The notes below the pieces were generated by a model that was not told the DNA's origin, made no database searches, and worked only from the letters and a program-made list of their open reading frames with translations. This document shows positions 1 through 5,305 of a DNA stretch of 6,035 nucleotides, in pieces. Source of the stretch: a bacterium (GTDB lineage Bacteria > Planctomycetota > J058 > JAJDCP01); assembly GCA_030428695.1 (NCBI GenBank), contig JAUIEM010000489.1:1-6035 (forward strand). The letters are read 5' to 3'. The stretch's first letter is position 1. Every line of letters starts with the position of its first letter. The translations under genes and the position numbers were made by a program.

Positions 1-120
1 CGGCGCACCACCGACCTCAACTTCCCCGGCCTCGCGCCGGATGCCGACGACCTCGCCCTGCTCGAGCGGCGCATCGTTTCGCTCGTCCATCCCGACCGGT
101 GGTTCGTGCTCGCCGGCAGC
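1..120 (+). pseudogene. fruK: 1-phosphofructokinase (PfkB family) internal fragment, truncated at both ends
   Basis: Frame 1 on the plus strand reads a coherent 40-residue peptide containing TTDLNFPGL and, 20-odd residues later, RWFVLAGS. This matches, from memory, the middle of bacterial 1-phosphofructokinases (E. coli FruK has VTDFNFSGF and VCVSGSLP at the same spacing). The enzyme phosphorylates fructose-1-phosphate to fructose-1,6-bisphosphate in the cytoplasm. G/C at third positions is about 90 percent in this frame, against about 77 and 50 percent at first and second positions, so plus-strand coding is favoured here. After the serine codon at 118-120 the expected LPPGV loop is absent and the frame runs into sequence antisense to the histidine kinase. 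The 5' part lies outside the window, and the catalytic C-terminal half is missing. The family call rests on a short stretch, and I cannot tell true gene truncation from a joining artefact. Confidence 0.68.
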
Positions 121-1583
121 TCGGCGGCGGCCCAGATGCCGAGCAGGATGCACGGCACCCTCGGGCGCCGCGGAGGACCTGACGCGAGGGCCGCGCTGTC
201 GGCGAGCACGACGTCACACTCCGCGTCCGCCTCCTCGACGACCCCCATGCCCCAGGCCTGGCACAGCGCGCGCAGCAGCCGGCGCTGGACGGCGATCCCC
301 CCGAGCAGCCGCGCCTGGCGGCCGGAGAGGCTCGCGGGCGCGGCGGCGGGCGGCGCCTCGCTCGGGTCGGCGAGGATGCGGAAGCAGGCCGCCGTTCCCG
401 CGCCAGCCACGCTCTCCAGCCACAGCTCTCCCCCGAGCCGCGCCGCGATCTGGCGGGACAAGCTCAGCCCCAGCCCGACGCCCCCGTGGCTGCGGGTGCG
501 GGAGCTGTCCCCCCGGGTGAAGGGCTCGAAGAGCGACGCGCGTCGCTCTTCCGCGATGCCGACCCCGGTGTCGCGCACCGTGAAGGTGAGCTCGTGGCGG
601 GCGCTGCTCGGCAGCACGCGGCTCTCCACCTCGACCGTCACCGCGCCGCGCTCGGTGAACTTCACCGCGTTGTTCAGCAGGCTGAACAGCACCTGCCGGA
701 TGCGCGCCGCGTCGCTGTTGATCCACTCGACGCTGCCGGGGACGAACGCGTAGGCGAGCTCGAGTCCCTTGTGGGCGGCCGGATGGGCGACCAGGTCCAG
801 GGCGGTCTCGACGGTCTGGCGCAGGTCGAAGGAGGCGAGCTCGATCGGCATCTCCCCGACCCCGGCCCGGGAGAAGTCGAGGATGTCATTCAGCATCGCG
901 AGGAGGTTGTTCGCGCTGGTGCGGATCAACGCCATCTGCTCGCGGTGCCGCTCGCTGAGGCTGCCGTCGAGCATCAGGTTGCTCAGGCCGATCACCGCGT
1001 TCAGCGGCGTCCGGATCTCGTGGTTGACGTTGGCGAGGAACTCGCTCCGCACCCGCAGCGCCTCCTCGGCGGCCTGCTTGGCGCGGCGCAGCTGGGCCTC
1101 GGAGCGACGCACGTCGGTCGCGTCGCGGAACAGGAGCACCGCGCCGCGGGCGCCTTCGATCGGGTTGAAGGAGAAGGAGACCGGCAGCAGCGTCCCGTCC
1201 TTCCGGGTCAGCAGGCCCTTCTCCCGGCGCACGGACGGGCCCGGAAGGACCAGCTCGGCGAGGCCGATCCGCGGCAGGATCGGGATACCGTGGAGCTCCT
1301 CCTCGCTCCAGCCGAGCAGCTCGACCGCGGGCGCATTGGCCGACAGCACCCGCGCCTCGCCGTCGAGCACGAGCATGCCGTCGCCGATCGCGCGGGTCAC
1401 GGCCCGCAGATCCTCCGTCCGCAGATCTCCCTGCAGGCCCCCGGCCGCGCGGTCTCCGTCCGGCACCAGGCTGCCGTAGGTCGCGCTGACCCGGGCGAGC
1501 AGCTGCTCCCAGCCGCCCGCGTCGGGTGGACCGGCGATCCCGAGCGCCGCCAGCTGGTCCGCCAGGAGCCGGTGCAGGCTCAT
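1..1583 (-). CDS. Soluble PAS sensor histidine kinase with degenerate receiver-like C-terminus, 3' end broken
   Basis: Starts at ATG 1583, which overlaps the stop of the upstream kinase (ATGA) and has GGAGG seven bases upstream. Residues about 57-165 form a PAS domain. A helix leads to the dimerisation domain with phospho-acceptor H188 (NVNHEIRTPLN). The ATPase domain follows, with N305 in the N box (NNAVKFT), G1 at 338-342 (DTGVG) and G2 around 367-373 (GGVGLGL). No membrane segment or signal peptide is visible, so it should be cytoplasmic. Residues about 421-490 resemble a receiver fold: D462 lies at the end of a DVVLAD strand, but the N-terminal acidic pair is missing. Recognisable protein ends near residue 490 (position 114). 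Beyond that the frame stays open to the window edge but reads Ser/Arg-rich sequence antisense to the phosphofructokinase fragment, so the true C-terminus is lost. It probably autophosphorylates and feeds the receivers encoded upstream; the PAS ligand is unknown. Confidence 0.88.
   Translation of the reverse strand, partial: MSLHRLLADQLAALGIAGPPDAGGWEQLLARVSATYGSLVPDGDRAAGGLQGDLRTEDLRAVTRAIGDGMLVLDGEARVLSANAPAVELLGWSEEELHGIPILPRIGLAELVLPGPSVRREKGLLTRKDGTLLPVSFSFNPIEGARGAVLLFRDATDVRRSEAQLRRAKQAAEEALRVRSEFLANVNHEIRTPLNAVIGLSNLMLDGSLSERHREQMALIRTSANNLLAMLNDILDFSRAGVGEMPIELASFDLRQTVETALDLVAHPAAHKGLELAYAFVPGSVEWINSDAARIRQVLFSLLNNAVKFTERGAVTVEVESRVLPSSARHELTFTVRDTGVGIAEERRASLFEPFTRGDSSRTRSHGGVGLGLSLSRQIAARLGGELWLESVAGAGTAACFRILADPSEAPPAAAPASLSGRQARLLGGIAVQRRLLRALCQAWGMGVVEEADAECDVVLADSAALASGPPRRPRVPCILLGIWAAAELPASTNHRSGWTSETMRRSSRARSSASGARPGKLRSVVR
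114..323 (-). other. Degenerate receiver-like domain of the PAS kinase (residues about 421-490)
   Basis: The segment begins ARLLGGIAVQRRLLRAL and continues to DVVLADSAAL and CILLGIW, the alternating strand and helix pattern of a receiver. The usual acidic pair after the first strand is replaced by GG. D462 is kept where a phospho-aspartate would sit. The expected Thr/Ser and Lys-Pro positions would fall at or after the breakpoint and are not seen. It was probably a non-phosphorylated, structural receiver. The assignment is by pattern only. Confidence 0.5.
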
Positions 1584-3745
1584 CCCCGCTCCTCCTCGCG
1601 TGGGCCCGTGCCGTCGACGAAGCGTCCGAGCATGCGCTCGAGATCCTCGGGTTTGAGGGGCTTGCCGAGGTACCCGTCCATACCGGCCGCGCGCCAGGAC
1701 CCATCCCGGTCGTCGAGCACCTCGGCCGTCATCGCGACGATCGGCACGGGCGCACGCTCCCCCTCGGCCTCCTCCAGCCGGATCCGCCGGGTCGTCTCGT
1801 AACCATCCATGCCGGGCATGCGACAATCCATCAGGACCAGGGAGAAGGACTGCGTCGCGAGCCGTTCGAGCGCCTCCGCGCCCCGCTGCGCCCAGTCGAC
1901 CCGGCAACCGTACAGCTCGAGCATCGACCGGGCCACCAGATAATTCAACTCCTCATCTTCGACGATCAGCACCCGCGCCCCCCTGCCGTGAAAACCACTC
2001 GGCTGCGGGATCCTCCCGGTGCCGGAGGAGAGGGGCTCCCGCGCCTGCCGCGCACCGGCCTCGGCGAGCAGCCGCGCGAGCTCGAGGGAGCTGTAGGGCC
2101 GCACGAGACTCCGGCGCGCCCGCGGCTCGTCGGCCCCGACCAGGGAGATGTAGACCGGAAAGCGCCGCTTGCAGGCGGCGTGCGCGGCGTCGTCGAGCAG
2201 CCGGCGCTCGGCGAGCAGCACCTGCCAGCTGCCCGCGTCCGGGCCCTCGAGCGCGGCCTGCGGCGAGGCGAGCAGCGCGCTGCGCAGACCCCAGGCCTCG
2301 AGCCAGCCGAGCAGCGCGGTCCGGGCGCCGGAGTCGCGGGCGAGCACGAGCACATCGCTGCCTTCGGGGAGCGGAGCGGGCGCGGCCCGCGGCCGGTCGG
2401 GCACCAGCGGCAGCCCGAGCGCGCAGGTGAAGGTCGAGCCCACGCCGAGCGCGCTCTCGAGGGCGATGCCGCCGCCGGACAGCTCGAGGAGGCTGCGGCA
2501 GATCGCCAGACCGAGGCCGAGGCCGGGGTGCGGGCGCGAGGCGGAGGCGTCGATCTGGGTGAACTTCTCGAACACGCGCACCTGATCCTCGGGCGCGATG
2601 CCGCAGCCGCTGTCGGAGACCGCGATGCGCAACGCCGCCTCGTCGCCCCGCGCCTCGCCGCTCAGGCGCACGCCGATCGTCCCCTGGTGGGTAAACTTGA
2701 AGGCGTTCGACACGAGGTTGGTCAGCACCTGGCGCATGCGGTCCTCGTCCCCGACGACGTGGCACGGCGTGCCGGGGACGATGTCGGCGACCAGCTCGAG
2801 GTCGCGCTGGCGGGCCTGCTCCGCGAACAGGCTCACGGCGCTCTCGACGGTCGCGGCGATGTCGAAGGGACGCTTCTTCAGACGCATGTGGCCCGACTCG
2901 AGGCGGGTGACGTCGAGGATGTCGTTCAGCACGTTGAGCAGCGCGTCCCCCGAGCGCACGACGGTCTCGATCATCTTCTCCTGCTCGCGGTTGACCCGGG
3001 TCTTGAGCAGCAACCGCGCCATGCCGGTGATGCCGTTGAGCGGCGTGCGCAGCTCGTGTCCCATCGCGGCGAGGAACTCGCTGGTCGCGCGCTGGCTCGC
3101 CTCGGCCTGGTCGCGCGCCGCTTCGAGCTCGCGGTTGGCCTGTTCGAGGGCGCGCTCGTGGCCGGAGACCTCATCGAGGCTGGCCCGCATCGTCCGGTTC
3201 GCGCGCCGCAGACCGCGCAGCTGTCGGGCGCACAGGCGCTCGTACAGGGCGGCGAGCAGGACCACGGTCAGGTAGGCGAGGACGGTGTGGAGCTTGAGGA
3301 CGGAGACCCGCGCGGCGTCCGGCACGAAGCTCTCGACCCCGGCGAGTCCGACGGCGATGACGAGGGCGTAGAGGCCGGTCCACAACAACCCGGTGCGGAG
3401 CCCCAGGACGAAGAAGGCGATCGGCGGGAAGACACAGACCCAGATCGCGTACTCGAGGGCGCCGCGCACCACGACCGAGCTGAATTGGGCCAGGCACAGG
3501 CACAGCAGCACGACCAGCACGACCTGCCGCTGCAGCAGGGCCCGCACGCGGCCCTCCCCACGCGCGGCCTGGCCGACACACAGGGCGGCGCTGGCGATCA
3601 CGTACATCCAGCCCTCGAAGGGGAAGCCGTAGGCGAAGCTCAGGACCGCGAAGCCCGTCGACAGAGGCAGGGCGGCGAGCAGGTAGCTGCGGCGGATGCG
3701 CTGCCGGCCGTCCCGCTCGGTAGACGGGTCGGGCTTCGCGCTCAC
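1580..3745 (-). CDS. Membrane-bound hybrid sensor histidine kinase with pseudo-receiver and true receiver
   Basis: A 721-residue protein starting at GTG 3745, whose first bases overlap the stop of the EAL gene (GTGA). Residues 21-168 hold about six hydrophobic segments (near 21-40, 46-61, 75-93, 98-116, 120-136, 149-168), suggesting an integral-membrane sensor of unfamiliar type. A charged helix, about 178-222, follows as a probable coiled-coil linker. The kinase core has phospho-acceptor H230 (GHELRTPLNG), N box N347 (SNAFKFT), G1 at 378-382 (DSGCG), FEKFTQ at 392-397 and G2 at 408-412 (GLGLG). Residues 463-562 are a receiver-like domain without phospho-aspartate. Residues 590-708 are a canonical receiver: E596/D597, D640 (LMDCRMPGMDG), T673 and K695. 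No HPt domain is present. It should autophosphorylate on H230 and pass phosphate to D640, then to an HPt encoded elsewhere or possibly to the operon's REC-EAL protein. No good Shine-Dalgarno precedes the GTG, so translation is probably coupled. The signal sensed is unknown. Confidence 0.94.
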   Translation of the reverse strand: MSAKPDPSTERDGRQRIRRSYLLAALPLSTGFAVLSFAYGFPFEGWMYVIASAALCVGQAARGEGRVRALLQRQVVLVVLLCLCLAQFSSVVVRGALEYAIWVCVFPPIAFFVLGLRTGLLWTGLYALVIAVGLAGVESFVPDAARVSVLKLHTVLAYLTVVLLAALYERLCARQLRGLRRANRTMRASLDEVSGHERALEQANRELEAARDQAEASQRATSEFLAAMGHELRTPLNGITGMARLLLKTRVNREQEKMIETVVRSGDALLNVLNDILDVTRLESGHMRLKKRPFDIAATVESAVSLFAEQARQRDLELVADIVPGTPCHVVGDEDRMRQVLTNLVSNAFKFTHQGTIGVRLSGEARGDEAALRIAVSDSGCGIAPEDQVRVFEKFTQIDASASRPHPGLGLGLAICRSLLELSGGGIALESALGVGSTFTCALGLPLVPDRPRAAPAPLPEGSDVLVLARDSGARTALLGWLEAWGLRSALLASPQAALEGPDAGSWQVLLAERRLLDDAAHAACKRRFPVYISLVGADEPRARRSLVRPYSSLELARLLAEAGARQAREPLSSGTGRIPQPSGFHGRGARVLIVEDEELNYLVARSMLELYGCRVDWAQRGAEALERLATQSFSLVLMDCRMPGMDGYETTRRIRLEEAEGERAPVPIVAMTAEVLDDRDGSWRAAGMDGYLGKPLKPEDLERMLGRFVDGTGPREEERG
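1591..1595 (-). promoter_or_regulatory. Ribosome binding site of the PAS kinase gene
   Basis: GGAGG, within GAGGAGGAG, lies seven bases before ATG 1583 and inside the last codons of the upstream kinase. It supports this start and means the gene can be translated independently as well as by coupling through the ATGA overlap. Confidence 0.75.
2060..2359 (-). other. Pseudo-receiver domain with Glu in place of the phospho-Asp (residues 463-562)
   Basis: Between the ATPase domain and the canonical receiver lies a receiver-like stretch. It opens with DVLVLARDSGARTAL, without the acidic pair. Its third strand, WQVLLAERR, places E513 where LVLMD puts D640 in the true receiver. It ends LVRPYSSLELARLL, an Arg-Pro in place of the usual Lys-Pro. 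It probably cannot be phosphorylated. Glu at this position can mimic the phosphorylated state in other receivers; whether it does so here is inference. Confidence 0.65.
3242..3685 (-). other. Predicted six-segment membrane sensor region of the hybrid kinase
   Basis: Residues 21-168 are dominated by Leu, Val, Ala and aromatic residues, broken by short charged or Gly/Pro turns. The segment from 75 to 93 is nearly all hydrophobic. RIRRS just before the first segment and ERLCARQLRGLRR just after the last put positive charge on both flanks, consistent with a cytoplasmic N-terminus and an even number of crossings. I do not recognise it as a named sensor family such as MASE1 or 7TMR; the MASE-like class is possible but unproven. 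Confidence 0.6.
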
Positions 3746-4929
3746 AACGCGGGATCGAGCTCGGGGCGGCCGAAGTGGTAGCCCTGCAGGAAGTGGGCGC
3801 CGCAGGCCCGCAGGGTCTCCGCCTCGCGCGCGGTCTCGATGCCTTCGGCGATCAAGAGGGCGTCGGTCGCCTCGGCGAAGCGGCTGAGCAGCTCGACCAG
3901 GCGCTGCTTGCGCGGGTGGGTGTCGATGTCCCGGACGATGCTCATGTCGGTCTTCATGTACCGCGGCTGCAGGCCGGCGAGCACCGACAGGGAGTTGTAG
4001 CCCGCGCCGAGGTCGTCGACCGCGATCGCGAAGCCGCGGTCGACGATCGCCTGGACCGAGTCTTCCCAGCAGTGGATGTTCTCGAGCGACTTGCGCTCGG
4101 TGATCTCGAGCGCCATGCGGGACGCGAAGGGCTGCAGGCGCTCGAGGCGGGCGGTCAGGGCCTCGGTGTCGGAGAGCTCTTCGGGATGCAGGTTGATGAA
4201 CAGCCGCTCCTGTTCGGGCATCCGCTCGAGCCATCCCAGGGCCCGGTCGGCGACCAGCTCGCCGAGCTGCTGGACCATCTGGTGGTTCTCGACCGCCCGG
4301 AGCACCGACAGCGGGCCGAGGAAGTGCGGGTGGTTGCTGCGCAGCAGCGCCTCGCGGCCGACGACCACGTGGGTCTTGCTGCTGACCACTGGCTGCAGGG
4401 CGAGCTGCAGGTACGAGCCGGTCAGGCACTCGACGATCGCCTTGCGCTCGTCGGCCTGGCGGCGGAAGGCCTGGGTCGCCTTGGCCTTGAGCAGGCGCTC
4501 CTGGATCTCGAGGGCCTCGCTGACGCACTGGTAGAGCGCCGTCGCCGAGACCGGCTTCTGCAGCGCCCGCGAGATCTCGCCGAGGTTGACGGCCTCGACC
4601 GCGGTCGGCAGATCGAGGTTGGCGGTCAGGAGGATGCGGGGGGACAGCGGGTGGATCTCGCGCAGCGCCTGCATCGTCTGGACGCCGTCGATGCCGGGCA
4701 GCTTGTAGTCGACGATCGCCAGGTCGAAGGCGTGCTCGGTCGCGAGCTGCAGCGCCCCCTCTCCGCACTCCGCTGTCAACACCCTGTAGCCGCGCGCCCG
4801 CAGGAGATCGCCGATGATCAACCGGACCGAAGGCTCGTCGTCGACCAGGAGGATGCTGGTCGCGCCGTCCCCGGCGGAAGCGTCGTTGCTGTCGGTCGGC
4901 TCACTGTCGACCACGATTCGCTGCGTCAC
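3742..4929 (-). CDS. Response regulator with EAL domain, cyclic-di-GMP phosphodiesterase
   Basis: A 395-residue protein starting at GTG 4929, chosen because GGAGG lies five bases upstream and the receiver begins soon after. Residues about 24-138 are a receiver with D30/D31, phospho-acceptor D74 (IVDYKLPGIDG), T102 and K125 (QKP). A helical linker (139-167) joins an EAL domain at about 168-392. The catalytic set looks complete: EALLR at 193-197, N246, E275 (LEITE), D305-D306 (DDLGAGYNSL), K326, E362 (AEGIET) and Q382 (QGYHFGRP). DDL instead of the common DDF is a mild change. It should hydrolyse cyclic-di-GMP to pGpG in the cytoplasm, lowering the second messenger that favours biofilm over motility, under control of D74 phosphorylation. 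No GGDEF domain is present. It heads the operon, overlapping the hybrid kinase gene by 4 bases, which makes the two kinases its likely partners. Confidence 0.94.
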   Translation of the reverse strand: MTQRIVVDSEPTDSNDASAGDGATSILLVDDEPSVRLIIGDLLRARGYRVLTAECGEGALQLATEHAFDLAIVDYKLPGIDGVQTMQALREIHPLSPRILLTANLDLPTAVEAVNLGEISRALQKPVSATALYQCVSEALEIQERLLKAKATQAFRRQADERKAIVECLTGSYLQLALQPVVSSKTHVVVGREALLRSNHPHFLGPLSVLRAVENHQMVQQLGELVADRALGWLERMPEQERLFINLHPEELSDTEALTARLERLQPFASRMALEITERKSLENIHCWEDSVQAIVDRGFAIAVDDLGAGYNSLSVLAGLQPRYMKTDMSIVRDIDTHPRKQRLVELLSRFAEATDALLIAEGIETAREAETLRACGAHFLQGYHFGRPELDPAL

Positions 4930-4934
4930 CCGGG

Positions 4935-4941
4935 CCTCCCT
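4935..4941 (-). promoter_or_regulatory. Ribosome binding site of the REC-EAL gene
   Basis: AGGGAGG on the minus strand ends five bases before GTG 4929. It is the strongest Shine-Dalgarno match near this gene and decides the start against the in-frame ATG at 5058. That upstream ATG would add 43 residues with no domain character. Confidence 0.8.
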
Positions 4942-5117
4942 GTCGGACTTCTGCTTCCAATGTAGCACGTGTCGCGGGAAGGAGCAGCGCGAATCCCGCA
5001 AAAGCCGCGTCCGGGCGGTCTGCACGGGGGCTGCGGGCGACCCGGACCGAGGCGTCACGGCACGAAGAGCCTACACCGCGTGTCGCTGGACCGGAAAAAT
5101 CTAGCGTCTGCTGGGTA

Positions 5118-5153
5118 GGATTCGGAGTCGGAATCGGAATCGGAGTCGGATTT
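5118..5153. repeat. Six tandem GGANTC-type hexamers
   Basis: Successive units are GGATTC, GGAGTC, GGAATC, GGAATC, GGAGTC and GGATTT. The variable base runs T, G, A, A, G, T, so the unit order is mirror-symmetric. The first five units each contain GANTC, spaced exactly six bases apart. The array sits in the divergent promoter region. It could be a degenerate simple-sequence repeat, a regulator-binding array or a methylation cluster. Confidence 0.85.
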
Positions 5154-5209
5154 TGACGGGGGCGCGAAGTAGAGTTCAGCCAGTGAGGGTCTTCCCCATC
5201 AGCCGCCTC

Positions 5210-5286
5210 GGCTCGCCGGCCGGGACACCGTTCGCGCCACGATCCTCCGTCCTGTCCGGCACCTCCTGTGCTGCTGCCGGCGAGCC
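5210..5286 (+). repeat. 11-bp inverted repeat in the leader of the hydrolase gene
   Basis: GGCTCGCCGGC at 5210-5220 is the exact reverse complement of GCCGGCGAGCC at 5276-5286, separated by 55 bases. A smaller GGACA/TGTCC pair (5223-5227 with 5253-5257) lies inside. The second arm ends 19 bases before the ATG and 11 before the Shine-Dalgarno. If transcribed it could fold into a branched leader hairpin. No U-run follows, so it is not a standard terminator. In DNA this GC-rich chance pairing is possible. Confidence 0.4.
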
Positions 5287-5297
5287 TCTTCCCCCGC

Positions 5298-5301
5298 GAG
5301 G
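5298..5301 (+). promoter_or_regulatory. Ribosome binding site of the hydrolase gene
   Basis: GAGG lies four bases before ATG 5306, slightly close but usable. It favours this start over an in-frame GTG at 5183, whose extra codons look non-coding. Confidence 0.55.
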
Positions 5302-5305
5302 ATCG

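Larger units (their letters stand above)
4930..5305. other. Divergent intergenic region, 376 bases
   Basis: This stretch separates the minus-strand signalling operon from the plus-strand hydrolase and must hold promoters for both. I see no convincing -35/-10 pair in either direction. A TAGATT hexamer on the minus strand (5097-5102) lacks a matching -35. A TTGACG on the plus strand (5153-5158) lacks a -10 at the usual spacing. A CACGTG palindrome lies at 4966-4971. The middle (about 5085-5155) is less GC-rich than the flanks and contains the hexamer array. No coding sequence or RNA gene is supported here. Confidence 0.6.

Noticed and set aside
106..753. 215-codon plus-strand open frame
   Set aside because: Only the part up to about 120 reads as real protein (the phosphofructokinase fragment). 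The remainder is Ser/Arg/Pro-rich antisense of the PAS kinase ATPase domain.
1526..3781. 751-codon open frame on the plus strand
   Set aside because: It lies antisense to the membrane kinase and PAS kinase. High-GC codon bias removes stops from the opposite frame. Its peptide is rich in Gly, Arg, Glu and His with no domain motifs, and the opposing frame has complete kinase and receiver motifs.
3746..4768. N-terminal extension of the membrane kinase frame to an ATG at 4768
   Set aside because: The extra 341 residues overlap the REC-EAL gene in another frame and are low-complexity Arg/Ala/Pro sequence. The GTG at 3745, overlapping the EAL stop, fits operon structure and the start of the membrane domain.
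4930..5058. Upstream ATG at 5058 for the REC-EAL gene
   Set aside because: It has no convincing Shine-Dalgarno and would add 43 residues without domain character. GTG 4929 has GGAGG five bases upstream.
5153..5181. TTGACG at 5153 as a sigma-70 -35 element
   Set aside because: At 16-18 base spacing the sequence (around TTCAGCC) does not resemble a -10 hexamer.
5183..5305. In-frame GTG at 5183 as an earlier hydrolase start
   Set aside because: The 41 added residues show no coding character and would translate the inverted-repeat region. ATG 5306 has a nearby GAGG and matches the usual distance to the HExxG region in this family.
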